Shown here: positions 18,432 to 28,471 of the stretch, one piece after another | Layout: each line of letters starts with the position of its first letter | How positions within the stretch are numbered: position 1 is the first letter of the stretch | NCBI GenBank assembly: GCA_002690495.1 | Contig: NZEV01000030.1 | Span: 17,207 to 64,877 of the forward strand | Direction of reading: 5' to 3' | DNA from: Legionellales bacterium | Lineage (GTDB): Bacteria > Pseudomonadota > Gammaproteobacteria > Comchoanobacterales > Comchoanobacteraceae | Length of the DNA: 47,671 nucleotides | Position numbers and translations under genes: made by a program | The notes under the pieces: generated by a model | Told to the model about the DNA's origin: nothing | The model's database searches: none | The model's input: the letters and a program-made list of their open reading frames with translations, nothing else

Positions 18432-19814
18432 TTAAATTTCATCAAAAAAGGTCACTTCAACGGTTAATCCTGGCCCTTGTTGGTTATTCTCAAGAGATAT
18501 ATTTGCTTTGTAAATTTTAGCGATTTGATGGACAATGGAAAGTCCAAGGCCTGAGCCTGTTTCCTGTGTGCCCAGAACTCTGTAGAAACGTTCAAATACT
18601 TTCTCTTTGTCTTTATCTGATAATCCTTGTCCTTTATCAGATATTCGGATAATTTGCCGATTACTTTCGGTCACGATACGAATGTGTATAGTGCCTTTGG
18701 GAAAACTGTATCTAATGGCGTTATCGATAATATTTCTAAACATCATATGTATGTGTGTAGGTTGTGCTTTGATATAGGGGTCTTTATCATATTTTTTGAC
18801 GACTTTAATTGACTTTTCTTTAATTTCTGATTTGAGTTCATCAAGGATTTGATCACAGACTTGATTCATAGGCACTAATTCAGGAATGCTTTTCGCTGAT
18901 TCTGGCATTGTTCTTGATAAATAGAGTAATTGTTGGATGATATGCTCACAACGATCACTTATTTCTAGAATTTTCTCAATATTTTCCTTTAGATGGTGAT
19001 CTTTTTGCTTTTTGGTTAATTGAACTCGTGCTTTTAATGCTGCTATGGGTGTTTTTAATTCATGAGCGGCATTAGACGCAAATAGTTTTTCTCTCATGAG
19101 AGTATCGTTAAGGTGCTCAAAGAGCCCATTTAATGCATCAATTAATGGTTTGACTTCATCGGGTAATGGTTCAATTTTTATCGGCTTGAGTTGAGTACTT
19201 TTTCTTCTTTTAACTGATTTTGCAATACGGTTGACAGGTTGTAATCCTCGACCGACAATAATCCAAATTAAAACACCTAAAGCAGGGTACATAATTAATA
19301 AAATGACAATAGAATCATTCGTGAGTTGCCTTTCCACCATCATTCGAAAACTATTCAACTGCATTACTCTCACGATAAAACCACTTTTAGTTTTAATGGT
19401 CAGTGTTCTCCAGGACTTTCCGTTATGGACAACTTGATCAAAACCTAAATGGTATGGGGCAGCTTCAAATTTTGGAAAATGGTAAGATTTTAAAATCAGT
19501 TTGTTACTTTTATTCCATATTTGAAAATGGACACTTCTTAAAAATGAATTCAGAATATTATTATCAGTGACCCCAGCTTCTTGTTTGAAAAGCTCAATAT
19601 CATTAATTTTGTCCTGTATTTGTTGGAGTGTGCTTTGATCTGATTTCTCATTTAAAAAAGATTCAATTGTATACGCAGACATTGCAAGTTGGGCATCAAG
19701 TTGTAGGCTGAAGTCACCGTGCTCATTAGCAATATTTGCCATAATTGAAAACCCAATGATGATGGTGACACCAATGAGTAAGTTGATCAATAAAAATTGT
19801 CTTATTGAATACAT
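18432..19814 (-). CDS. Two-component sensor histidine kinase
   Basis: A 460-residue inner-membrane kinase with two membrane segments (about 7-27 and 168-189) enclosing a periplasmic sensor of about 140 residues, a HAMP-like linker, the phosphoacceptor His251 in NAAHELKTPIAALKAR, N box NIIDNAIRYS (361-370), G1 DKGQGLSD, F box FERFYR and G2 GSGLGLSIV (420-428). The layout is that of PmrB/QseC/TctE-type kinases. Its ATG overlaps the distal stop of the regulator gene as TAATG, so the two were an operon. All kinase motifs are intact although its regulator is interrupted. The signal is not predictable from sequence. Confidence 0.92.
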   Translation of the reverse strand: MYSIRQFLLINLLIGVTIIIGFSIMANIANEHGDFSLQLDAQLAMSAYTIESFLNEKSDQSTLQQIQDKINDIELFKQEAGVTDNNILNSFLRSVHFQIWNKSNKLILKSYHFPKFEAAPYHLGFDQVVHNGKSWRTLTIKTKSGFIVRVMQLNSFRMMVERQLTNDSIVILLIMYPALGVLIWIIVGRGLQPVNRIAKSVKRRKSTQLKPIKIEPLPDEVKPLIDALNGLFEHLNDTLMREKLFASNAAHELKTPIAALKARVQLTKKQKDHHLKENIEKILEISDRCEHIIQQLLYLSRTMPESAKSIPELVPMNQVCDQILDELKSEIKEKSIKVVKKYDKDPYIKAQPTHIHMMFRNIIDNAIRYSFPKGTIHIRIVTESNRQIIRISDKGQGLSDKDKEKVFERFYRVLGTQETGSGLGLSIVHQIAKIYKANISLENNQQGPGLTVEVTFFDEI

Positions 19815-20476
19815 TAGATCTTTTCTAGAATATAGCCAATACCACGAATTGTTCTTATATTCAATTCCCCACTAAATTTTTTTCGCAAGTGATATATGTG
19901 GACCTCGATGGTATTACTGTCAATCTCTTGATCCCAGTTATAAAGCACCTGTGTCAATATTTCTTTACTGATGGCTTTCCCTTGGCTTTCGATCAGACGT
20001 TGTAGAAGGGCATATTCTCTTCTTGATAACTTTATTTCCTCTTACCTAACAAATACTTTTCTTGAAGCAGGATCGAGCTTCACATTCCCAAATGAAAGAG
20101 AGGTGTCAATTTGTTGGTTTTTTCTTCTAGTTAATGCTCTAATTCTAGCTGATAACTCGTCAAGGTTGTACGGTTTGGTAACGTAATCATCAGCACCTAG
20201 ATCAAGAGCAATAATTTTATTTTCTACTTCCTCTGTTGCAGTCAGTATCATAACAAGACAATCAAGCTTTTTGTGTTTAATAAACTTCAACACATCAAAT
20301 CCACTTTCTTTAGGCAAGCCTAGATCTAAAAGCACAAGATCGATGATTTCAAATTGAAGAGCATGGATGGCTTTTGCCCCATCAGTGACCCATTCCACAA
20401 TATGTCCTTCCTGTTTTAGAAATGTCGATGAAGCATCTCCTAACTGGTAATCATCTTCAACAAACAAGATTTTCAT
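19814..20476 (-). pseudogene. OmpR-family response regulator split by one in-frame UAA
   Basis: The receiver domain is complete: acidic pair D8-D9, phospho-acceptor D51 in LLDLGLP, T79 and K101 (VTKPY). At codon 145 (20042-20044) the frame meets TAA, right after RKVFVR, where OmpR proteins usually have Gly before the first strand of the DNA-binding domain. In the same frame, with no shift, a complete winged helix follows: EEIKLSRREYALLQRLIE, ISKEILTQVLYNW, SNTIEVHIYHLRKKF and IRTIRGIGYIL, ending at TAA 19814-19816. Total length is 220 codons, normal for the family. I start at 20476 because AGGAG is five bases upstream. The gene either makes a 144-residue receiver-only protein, depends on read-through, or is newly inactivated. 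Confidence 0.85.
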
Positions 20477-20499
20477 CATTTCTCCTATATATATCTACT

Positions 20500-20545
20500 A
20501 TTATAGTCAGTATAACTTGAAGAATCTGCTAATCAAAGCTACATT
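20500..20545. promoter_or_regulatory. Divergent promoter region, regulator/kinase versus gdh
   Basis: Minus strand: TTGATT (complement of 20531-20536), 16-base spacer, TATACT (complement of 20509-20514), with a second possible -10 TATAAT at 20500-20505; this would serve the two-component operon. Plus strand: TTGAAG (20517-20522), 17-base spacer, TACATT (20540-20545), just before the gdh start, giving a very short leader. The two promoters overlap, so use of one may hinder the other. Matches are moderate. Confidence 0.4.
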
Positions 20546-20563
20546 TATTGTATGGAGCACAAC

Positions 20564-23500
20564 ATGCCACGCAAAAAACTCATCCAAAGCATTTACAAAA
20601 ACGTAAGTGAGCGACTATCTAATTCACAGTTGAAGCCTTTTCAGCACTTTTTAAATACATTCCTTTTAAAGTCTCCCATTGAGGATATGTCAGATATTAT
20701 GATAGATGACTGGTCTGAGATATGTATTGATCAATTCAACCTGCTATGTGAGATTAATGAACGTTCTCATATGTTTAGTATCAAGGATGGCACCTGTGCA
20801 AATGGCACCTTTGTGAATTTCTCGTTGGTCGTTAAAGATACACCATTTTTAGTGGACTCATGTAAAATGTTAATGAGTCGTAATCATTATCAAATCATTG
20901 GCGTTGTAAATGCAGCAAGTGTGTATGTAGAAAGAAATCCAGACACAAAAGAATTAGTAAATGTGTCTTATCAGGATAAACAAATTTCTACACCATATGC
21001 AATTTTGTTTTTTCAGATGTTAAAAACGCATTCATCTACACCTATTGCAACATTGAAAACTAAAGTGACTTCTTTGCTTAGAGAAATCAATTATGCGGTA
21101 TCAGATTGGGATCATATGAAAAAGCATCTTTCAATGATTACTGAACTTTACCAACAATCAAGTGATGAAAAATATGCTAATATTCAAGAAGTCGTTGATT
21201 TTGTCATATGGCTTAAAGAATATTTTACTTTTATTGGGTTTAGAGAGTATCGAAAAGTCAATGGTCGATTAGAGCTGATTGATGATTCAGAACTTGGTGT
21301 CCTTAAGCTGAGAGAATCGAACTTTTATAAACCAATCAGTCGATCAATTCCTGAAGACCAATTAATATCAATATCTAAAACTAATTCTTTATCAACCATT
21401 CACAGAGATGTACAAACTGATCTCATCATTTTTAAAACACTAGATTTAGAAGGACATTGTATTGGTGAAAAAAGATTCGTAGGATTATTTACATCAGATG
21501 CATATGATAGTGATCCGTTGCGTATCCCTCTTTTGAGACAAAAGATCAAAGAAGTTGTCATTTCATCTAATTTGAATAGTTCTAGGTTTGCTCGAAAAAA
21601 ATTATTGTTTATTCTTCGTTCATTACCACGAGAAGAGCTCTTTCAAGCAAGTGTTGAAGAGCTATATCAGCTGGCGATTGGCATATATGAGTTACAAGAT
21701 AGGCACTTATTCAGAGTGTTTATTCGATATGGTTTAAATAATAACTTTGTGTACTGCCATGTCTACATTCCAAGGAGCAATTACAATACTAATGTTTTTC
21801 ATCGCATTAAGGCGCTACTATGTCAAAAGTTTATGGGGCGCTATGTAAGTGGTATTCCAACGTTTAAAGATTCGAACTTGATGAATATTCATTTTGTGAT
21901 TGGGCGTGATGACACTGATCTTTGCATTGTTGACCAAAACGAGTTATCAGAGGATATCCAAATACTGGCTGAGTCATGGGAAGATTTGTACCAAAAAGCA
22001 CTCATCAAAAAACATGGCTACAAGGATGGATCAAGAATTTTCCAAGAGCTTTTCAGTTGCTTTGAAGCTAGTTATCGTGCGTACTATTCACCTAAAGTCG
22101 CTGTATTAGATAGTGAACTGATTTATCAGCTAAATGATAACAATCCAATTCATTTCTTAATTTATAGAAGTCAGATTATTTCTGAATCAGGTTTCCATGT
22201 GAAAATTTTACAATATAACCAGAATAAACTCACACTGTCTCGTATATTACCCATGTTAGAGAATATGAACTTTAACGTTATTAATGAAAGATCGTACAAA
22301 TTAATGATCAATGATCGTGTAGATGTATTGATTAATGATATTGTCGTAGATCCTCTGTTTTCTGGTGAGATCGACTTTAATCTTTTGAAGACAAACATCA
22401 TCCCATGTTTGAAAGCACTCTACAACGAAGAAGTTGAAAACGATATTCTCAATTCGCTTGTTTCTACAGCGAATTTAACCTACCTAGATGCACAAATCAT
22501 CAGAGTCTATTGTAAATTTTTACATCAACTAAACTTTGGTTTGAGTGATGTTTATGTTCAGCAATGTCTATTGCGTCACCCGGATGTTGTTTCACAAATT
22601 ATTGAGCTATTTAATGCCATGTTTAATCCTCAAATGGATGTTTCAACCGCTGAGATATCTGATATGATTAGGTTGGTTTTAAATGAAATTGATCAGGTTG
22701 AAAACATTGATGAAGATCGCGTTTTAAGACAATTTTTAGGCATGGTAAGTGCAACAGTACGGACAAATTATTTTACAGCTTCACCATCTGGAATCTGTAT
22801 TAAGCTGAAATCTCGCCTAATCCCAAATATCAGTTTACCGAGACCTGAGTTTGAAGCATTTGTATATGCTTCTGACTTTGAGGGAATTCATTTGAGATCC
22901 GGTAAAGTTGCCAGAGGTGGTTTAAGATGGTCGAACAGAATTGATGATTTTAGAACAGAAGTCCTAGATCTTATGGTCGCTCAGAAAGTAAAAAATGCCA
23001 TCATTGTTCCAGCAGGTGCAAAAGGTGGATTCGTTGTTAAAAAATCTTCAAGTGATTATGATCAAAACCAAAAATATGGTATTGATGCTTATCATCGATT
23101 TATCACTTCATTATTGTCAATCTGTGATAACGTTAAAAACGGAAAGATCATTAAACCGAAGCATGTGAAATGTTATGATGATAATGATCCGTATTTTGTC
23201 GTTGCAGCTGATAAGGGAACAGCTACTTTTTCTGATCACGCCAATTCGATCTCAAAAGAGTATCAGTTTTGGCTTGATGATGCTTTTGCCTCTGGTGGGC
23301 GTCATGGTTATGACCATAAAGAATTAGGTATCACAGCTAAAGGTGCTTGGGAGTCAGTGGTTTGGCATTTTAAAACATTGAATATTGATATGGAGAAACC
23401 ATTCACTGTCATTGGTATTGGTGACATGTCTGGTGATGTTTTTGGCAATGGTATGTTGTTATCTGACCAAATTAAATTGGTGGCTGCATTTAATCATGAG

Positions 23501-25264
23501 GCTATTTTCCTTGACCCGAATCCAAATACGCAAAAAAGTAGGCTAGAGCGACAAAGATTATTTGATATGCCTAGGTCAAGATGGTTTGATTACAATCCAA
23601 AGTTGATTTCAAAGGGTGGTGGTGTTTTCTCAAGATCATTAAAGACGATTAAGTTATCTCCTGAGATTCAAAAAGTACTTGATATTAAAGAGGATGCATT
23701 AACACCAAGTAAGTTAATTCAGGGGATATTAAAGGCGCCAGTTGATCTTTTATGGAATGGTGGTATTGGTACCTATGTCAAAGCTTCAGATCAAACGCAT
23801 GCACAAGTTGCTGATAAGTTTAATGATGGGTTGCGTGTGAATGCATGTGATTTGAGGGTGAAAATCATTACAGAAGGTGGTAATCTCGGGTTGACACAAT
23901 CAGCCAGGGTAGAGTTTGCATCATTAGGTGGGCTAGTGAATGCTGATTTTATTGATAACTCTGGTGGCGTAGATTGTTCAGACGTTGAGGTCAATACTAA
24001 GATTTTACTCAATGATGCAATATTAAAACAGAAAATTACTTTTGAGGACCGAAATGCGATCTTGATAAAAATTAAAAATGATGTGATTCATTCTATTCTA
24101 TCGAGAAATTCAATGGCTAATGATGCATTAAGTTTGGCTCAGTATCAGCTTCCTAAAAATATGGTGTTGTATACAAATTACCTTCACTGGCTTGAAAGTA
24201 ATCATATTGTTGATCGCAAATTATCTGGTATTTCTAATGATTCTCAGTTACTCAATAGAAACTTTTTTACTCGGCCAGAGCTAGCAATCTTATTCTCCAA
24301 TACCATATTATGGATTAAGGATAAGCTTTCAAAATCTCAAATTACTCAAGCGGCCATTGTCGAAGACTTCCTCTATGGCGCTTTCCCAGCGGTGTTGAAA
24401 AAGAAATTCAAGACAGAAATTGATACGCATTATCTGAGGGACCAGATTATTGCAACTCAAATTGCTAACTACTTTGTAAGAGAAGTGGGTGTGACATTTG
24501 TACATCAATTATCTCATGAATCACATCGCTCATTTGAAGAAATTATACGTGCGTATTTAATTGCGAGAAAATTAATTGATTACGAAAAGCAAATTGGTTA
24601 TCTGGATGATATTCGCTCCCAAATTAAGGGTGAGCATATTGTCACTACATTGGATTATTTAAGAAGGTTGCTTCGAAGATTAGTGCGTTTTTTACTATTC
24701 AAAAATTATAAATTGACATTAGATCATGAAGAACTGAATAGCCTTATTAAGAAGGTTCGAAGCGTTTTTGATTATAGTTGTCGATATGAGAGCTCTCATG
24801 CCATTTATGAATCAAAATGTAAGGAATTTGTAGTTAATGGTGTTAATGTGGATAGCGCTAAGAAAATAGCTGGGGTTGCATATTATTGGCATGTATTAAA
24901 CATTATTGAGGGTATTGAAAGGACTGGTGCACCTCAACCGAAGTTTGTAAAACATTTTTATTTCATCAGAGAACAATTAAAAATGAATGAAATTATTGAT
25001 CAATTAGATAACTGTTTATTATCCGGACCAATTGACCATGTTTCAAAAATTTCATTAAAATTTGATATTGAAAACAACTTTCTTGATGTTGTCATCTCAT
25101 CCTATCAATCCAATAAGCATTTTGACGAATGGTATGACTCCGTTTGTTCTTCAAACTGGAAAGATATTTCTGCTAGGGTGTTATCGAATCAACCAAATAA
25201 CTTAAATCCATTTGTGGTATTGAATAAAGCCATGAGTGATATGACGGTTCCATTGTCAAAGTAA
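20564..25264 (+). CDS. gdhB: NAD-dependent glutamate dehydrogenase, large type
   Basis: A 1566-residue enzyme of the 180-kDa NAD-GDH family (as in Pseudomonas and Legionella), which deaminates glutamate to 2-oxoglutarate. The N-terminal half contains the regulatory/ACT-like regions. The catalytic core has GKVARGGLRWSNRIDDFRTE, QKVKNAIIVPAGAKGGFV (catalytic Lys), the dinucleotide region GIGDMSGDVFGNGM, and LWNGGIGTYVK. I prefer the ATG at 20564 to that at 20552, because GGAG sits six bases before it (the first ATG overlaps this Shine-Dalgarno). The 3' end overlaps convergent tilS by 92 bases. It suggests amino acids as a carbon source. Confidence 0.95.
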   Translation: MPRKKLIQSIYKNVSERLSNSQLKPFQHFLNTFLLKSPIEDMSDIMIDDWSEICIDQFNLLCEINERSHMFSIKDGTCANGTFVNFSLVVKDTPFLVDSCKMLMSRNHYQIIGVVNAASVYVERNPDTKELVNVSYQDKQISTPYAILFFQMLKTHSSTPIATLKTKVTSLLREINYAVSDWDHMKKHLSMITELYQQSSDEKYANIQEVVDFVIWLKEYFTFIGFREYRKVNGRLELIDDSELGVLKLRESNFYKPISRSIPEDQLISISKTNSLSTIHRDVQTDLIIFKTLDLEGHCIGEKRFVGLFTSDAYDSDPLRIPLLRQKIKEVVISSNLNSSRFARKKLLFILRSLPREELFQASVEELYQLAIGIYELQDRHLFRVFIRYGLNNNFVYCHVYIPRSNYNTNVFHRIKALLCQKFMGRYVSGIPTFKDSNLMNIHFVIGRDDTDLCIVDQNELSEDIQILAESWEDLYQKALIKKHGYKDGSRIFQELFSCFEASYRAYYSPKVAVLDSELIYQLNDNNPIHFLIYRSQIISESGFHVKILQYNQNKLTLSRILPMLENMNFNVINERSYKLMINDRVDVLINDIVVDPLFSGEIDFNLLKTNIIPCLKALYNEEVENDILNSLVSTANLTYLDAQIIRVYCKFLHQLNFGLSDVYVQQCLLRHPDVVSQIIELFNAMFNPQMDVSTAEISDMIRLVLNEIDQVENIDEDRVLRQFLGMVSATVRTNYFTASPSGICIKLKSRLIPNISLPRPEFEAFVYASDFEGIHLRSGKVARGGLRWSNRIDDFRTEVLDLMVAQKVKNAIIVPAGAKGGFVVKKSSSDYDQNQKYGIDAYHRFITSLLSICDNVKNGKIIKPKHVKCYDDNDPYFVVAADKGTATFSDHANSISKEYQFWLDDAFASGGRHGYDHKELGITAKGAWESVVWHFKTLNIDMEKPFTVIGIGDMSGDVFGNGMLLSDQIKLVAAFNHEAIFLDPNPNTQKSRLERQRLFDMPRSRWFDYNPKLISKGGGVFSRSLKTIKLSPEIQKVLDIKEDALTPSKLIQGILKAPVDLLWNGGIGTYVKASDQTHAQVADKFNDGLRVNACDLRVKIITEGGNLGLTQSARVEFASLGGLVNADFIDNSGGVDCSDVEVNTKILLNDAILKQKITFEDRNAILIKIKNDVIHSILSRNSMANDALSLAQYQLPKNMVLYTNYLHWLESNHIVDRKLSGISNDSQLLNRNFFTRPELAILFSNTILWIKDKLSKSQITQAAIVEDFLYGAFPAVLKKKFKTEIDTHYLRDQIIATQIANYFVREVGVTFVHQLSHESHRSFEEIIRAYLIARKLIDYEKQIGYLDDIRSQIKGEHIVTTLDYLRRLLRRLVRFLLFKNYKLTLDHEELNSLIKKVRSVFDYSCRYESSHAIYESKCKEFVVNGVNVDSAKKIAGVAYYWHVLNIIEGIERTGAPQPKFVKHFYFIREQLKMNEIIDQLDNCLLSGPIDHVSKISLKFDIENNFLDVVISSYQSNKHFDEWYDSVCSSNWKDISARVLSNQPNNLNPFVVLNKAMSDMTVPLSK

Positions 25265-26444
25265 AACAGTGATCACCATGTCTTTTCGCTTGTTTATTAT
25301 GATCGATCAGGCCAATAAATGTTAAATCATGGAAGATAAGAGGATAGTGAGATCTAACCCATGTAGGTATTTGCAGCTGTTGGAAGTATTTCTTAATTTT
25401 TTGATGTGATATCCCTAAGGATAATTGATTATTTCCCAAAAGACGTTTTGGTCTTAATGAGATGTATTCTAAATGTTCTTTTGGAATACCTTGATTTGAG
25501 GGGATGAGCTTAATCTTAATATTTTCAAATAATCGATATTCATTTTGAGATGGTGAGAGTTGAATTGGTTCCCATAAAAGGGCTTGAGGTTGAATGATAA
25601 ACATTTTATTTTTGAATCTCACAATCTGTCGATCTTTATATTGAAACAACGGTGATGTATCTGGTGATGCTGATGAAAATTGATGTAAGACTGTTTCAAG
25701 TTGTTTGAGCGTAAGGTATATGCTGTGTTTTTTTAACCATTGATTCATTTGGAATAGTGCTGCTTCTTTTTTTTGTGATTCAAATTGTTGATGGGCATGT
25801 GCTGCAGACTGACTGAGGGAGTGAATCGCATCAGGCCATTTTTTGACCAAAGCGGGTAAGATCGTATGTCTTAAATAGTTTCTGCATGGGTCTATTGATT
25901 GATTGGTTGGATCCTCAAACCAATGTGCTGATTTTGATTGAATGTATTGAGTTAAGTCATGTTTTCTGATTTTTAAAAAGGGTCGAATATAGATTCGATG
26001 GTATAGTTGTGTTTGATTTCTCATTGAGGCCATACTCTCGTTATGCCCGCCACGAAGTGCTTTTAGTAGAAATGTTTCAGCTTGATCATCCATATGATGA
26101 CCTAAGAGGATTTGTGTGAACAGTGGCGTTTGTTTTTGAAAGCATTGATATCTGAGTGTTCTGAATACACCTTCATTCGATGTGTCTTTAGTATCAATGT
26201 TGTGAATGGTGAGGTCTAAATGATAGTGATCACATAGTTTTTGACAGTGTTTTGCCATCATTTGGCTATGTGGTTGTTGGTGGTTGATGTGTATGACATC
26301 AAAATAATGAATATATTTTTGTTGCTTTAGTGATAAGCATGCGAGTAAAAGGGCTGTCGAATCAATTCCGCCACTAAATGCGACTCGAATGGCACAATGA
26401 GGTTGAATTGATTGAAGAATACTATTTTCGATTGGATTAAGCAT
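25173..26444 (-). CDS. tilS: tRNA(Ile)-lysidine synthase
   Basis: A 423-residue PP-loop ATPase that converts C34 of tRNA-Ile2 to lysidine, so the anticodon reads AUA. The P-loop is AFSGGIDSTALLLA near the N-terminus, followed by HINHQ and LGHHMDDQAETFLLKALRG, RPFLKIRK and WFEDPTN. The C-terminal substrate-binding domains are present. It follows accA by three bases. The last 30 codons run antisense into the 3' end of gdh, which looks like a tail extended beyond the usual TilS end. Confidence 0.95.
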   Translation of the reverse strand: MLNPIENSILQSIQPHCAIRVAFSGGIDSTALLLACLSLKQQKYIHYFDVIHINHQQPHSQMMAKHCQKLCDHYHLDLTIHNIDTKDTSNEGVFRTLRYQCFQKQTPLFTQILLGHHMDDQAETFLLKALRGGHNESMASMRNQTQLYHRIYIRPFLKIRKHDLTQYIQSKSAHWFEDPTNQSIDPCRNYLRHTILPALVKKWPDAIHSLSQSAAHAHQQFESQKKEAALFQMNQWLKKHSIYLTLKQLETVLHQFSSASPDTSPLFQYKDRQIVRFKNKMFIIQPQALLWEPIQLSPSQNEYRLFENIKIKLIPSNQGIPKEHLEYISLRPKRLLGNNQLSLGISHQKIKKYFQQLQIPTWVRSHYPLIFHDLTFIGLIDHNKQAKRHGDHCFTLTMEPSYHSWLYSIPQMDLSYLVDSITP

Positions 26445-26447
26445 TCG

Positions 26448-27386
26448 TTAATCCAGCATGATTTTTTTGTACCTATTTTCAAGCAGTTTGTCCATTTTTA
26501 TTTTAGATAGGTGTGTTAATTGTTCTTTTATTTTTAATTGACATGTATCAAATGTTTGTTGCCAGTTTTCATGTGCACCGCCTATGGGTTCTACAATGAC
26601 TTCATCTATTATTTTTCTTTGGAGTAGCGCATCTGCAGTAATACACATTTTTTCTGATGCTATCGGTCCTTTCTTTGCGTCTCTCCAAAGGATTGATGCA
26701 CACCCTTCAGGAGAAATCACTGAGAATGTGGCATATTGTAGCATCATAATATAATCACCAATGCCAACACCAAGCGCGCCACCAGAACATCCTTCTCCAG
26801 TAATCATGACAATAATCGGTGTTTTGAGGGAAGACATTTTTGAAAGGTTAAGTGCAATGGCAGCACTTTGGTTGCTTGATTCTGCCTCTATACCAGGGTA
26901 TGCACCTGGTGTATCAATGATACTAATAACAGGCAATTGAAATTTTTCGGCAAGGTCTAGCATTCTATTTGTCTTTCTAAATCCTTCAGGGCTCATCATT
27001 CCCCAGTTTCTATTAATTTTATCTTTTAGCTCACGTCCTTTTTCTTGAGCAATAAAAACAATAGGTTGATGTTCAAGTCGAGCTATGCCACAGACGACCG
27101 CGCCACAATCTTTTGATTGTCTATCACCATGAAGTTCATCGATGTCATGAAATAAGTGATGCACAAAATCAATGCCATGTGGTCTATTCGGATGACGTGC
27201 AACTTGTAAAGTTTCCCAGGGCGAAAGGGATTGATATATCTTTGATTGCTTCTCGCGGTATTGTTTTTGTAGTTGGTTGAGTTGCTCAATCGTTTGATCA
27301 TCTGCATTTTTAATTTCTTTGAGTTTGCGAATGTCCTTGTGGATATTGGCTAAATCTTTTTCAAATTCTAAAAATTCTCTACTCAT
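26448..27386 (-). CDS. accA: Acetyl-CoA carboxylase carboxyltransferase subunit alpha
   Basis: A 312-residue subunit of the carboxyltransferase that forms malonyl-CoA for fatty acid synthesis with AccD (not in the window). It begins MSREFLEFEKDLANI, like other AccA proteins; I chose this ATG (27386) over an upstream frame start at 27434 because family similarity begins here. Motifs: RHPNRPHGIDFV, GDRQSKDCGAVV, DTPGAYPGIEAE and GEGCSGGALGVGIGD. E. coli AccA has 319 residues. It is divergent from tsaD with an 89-base gap that must hold both promoters. Confidence 0.96.
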   Translation of the reverse strand: MSREFLEFEKDLANIHKDIRKLKEIKNADDQTIEQLNQLQKQYREKQSKIYQSLSPWETLQVARHPNRPHGIDFVHHLFHDIDELHGDRQSKDCGAVVCGIARLEHQPIVFIAQEKGRELKDKINRNWGMMSPEGFRKTNRMLDLAEKFQLPVISIIDTPGAYPGIEAESSNQSAAIALNLSKMSSLKTPIIVMITGEGCSGGALGVGIGDYIMMLQYATFSVISPEGCASILWRDAKKGPIASEKMCITADALLQRKIIDEVIVEPIGGAHENWQQTFDTCQLKIKEQLTHLSKIKMDKLLENRYKKIMLD

Positions 27387-27475
27387 ATGCTTAATATACA
27401 AGAATAAACCATTGTAATCTATCAAATTGAGCATTATCTTTGTATATAAAGAAAAAAATTGTTTATGATAGATTT

Positions 27476-28471
27476 ATGATTACATTAGGTATTGAAACAT
27501 CCTGTGATGACACGGGTATTGCATTGTATGATTCCGAACGTGGACTATTAGCGAATAAGCTAGTCAGTCAGTTAGATACGCACAAGCCTTTTGGAGGTGT
27601 TGTTCCTGAACTCGCTTCTAGAGATCACCAAAATAATATTATTGCTTTAATTGATCATGTATTCAAAGAGTCTCATCTGAGCTTAGATCAGATTGATTTA
27701 ATAAGTTATACAGCTGGTCCAGGTTTAGTCGGTTCTTTAATGGTTGGCGCAGGAGTTGCATATGGTCTCAGTCAAGCAAAATCGATACCTATTATAGGTG
27801 TTCATCATCATCTTGCTCATTTAGAAATAGCGATGTTAAATAATGAAACAATAGAGAAGCCTTATCTCGGATTGCTAGTTTCAGGTGGCCATACATATTT
27901 CATTCAAGTAGCTGAAAATTATTCATGTCGTATACTTGGCAGTACGATAGATGATGCTGTTGGTGAGGCGTTGGATAAAAGTGCTCGTGTCATGGGTTTA
28001 GGATACCCAGGGGGTCCTATTTTAGATCAGTTGTCGCAGACCGGACATGCAATGAAAAAACAGTTACCCCGGCCAATGATTCACGACAAATCATTGAATA
28101 TGAGCTTTAGTGGTTTAAAAACAGCATTAGTCAAATCTTGGCAAGACGATCATCCACCTGTCGAAGACTTATCGCTTGAATTGATTACCGCTGTTTCTGA
28201 TGTACTCGAGAAAAAACTATCAAATGCATTAAAGCTAACAGAGCTAAAGCATGTGGTATTTGCTGGTGGTGTAGCTGCTAATCGATATATACGAACTCAA
28301 TTAACAACCTGTGTTGCAAAGTACAATGCACAATTACATATTCCTGATCGTTCTTTATGTACAGATAATGGTGCAATGATTGCCTATTTAGGGTATCTTT
28401 TATATAGACAGGGCGCCAATATTCGGTCCCATTTTGTAAATCCTTCATGGTCTATAGAGGAGCTACTATGA
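27476..28471 (+). CDS. tsaD: tRNA threonylcarbamoyladenosine transferase TsaD
   Basis: A 331-residue ASKHA-fold enzyme that transfers the threonylcarbamoyl group to A37 of ANN-decoding tRNAs, with TsaB and TsaE elsewhere. It starts MITLGIETSCDDTGIALYD; an upstream frame start at 27440 only adds 12 unrelated residues. The metal site HHHLAHLE (about 110-117), GLLVSGGHT, GYPGGP and FAGGVAANRYIR are present. Its stop overlaps the next ATG as ATGA. Confidence 0.96.
   Translation: MITLGIETSCDDTGIALYDSERGLLANKLVSQLDTHKPFGGVVPELASRDHQNNIIALIDHVFKESHLSLDQIDLISYTAGPGLVGSLMVGAGVAYGLSQAKSIPIIGVHHHLAHLEIAMLNNETIEKPYLGLLVSGGHTYFIQVAENYSCRILGSTIDDAVGEALDKSARVMGLGYPGGPILDQLSQTGHAMKKQLPRPMIHDKSLNMSFSGLKTALVKSWQDDHPPVEDLSLELITAVSDVLEKKLSNALKLTELKHVVFAGGVAANRYIRTQLTTCVAKYNAQLHIPDRSLCTDNGAMIAYLGYLLYRQGANIRSHFVNPSWSIEELL

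Noticed and set aside
19814-20476. A frameshift in the response regulator
   Set aside because: The codons on both sides of the stop are in the same frame; only one UAA codon interrupts them.
18283-20551. Calling the region a confirmed replication origin because genes diverge from it
   Set aside because: Gene direction alone is weak, several genes to the right point left, and sampled + strand lines at 10-18 kb already have more G than C, so no skew switch is seen here. Kept only as a DnaA-box site.
20552-20563. The first ATG of gdh at 20552
   Set aside because: It overlaps the GGAG that serves the ATG at 20564; starting there adds only four residues.
27387-27475. Named promoters for accA and tsaD in the 89-base divergent gap
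   Set aside because: The gap must hold promoters, and TATATA-like boxes are present, but none has a convincing -35 at the right distance.
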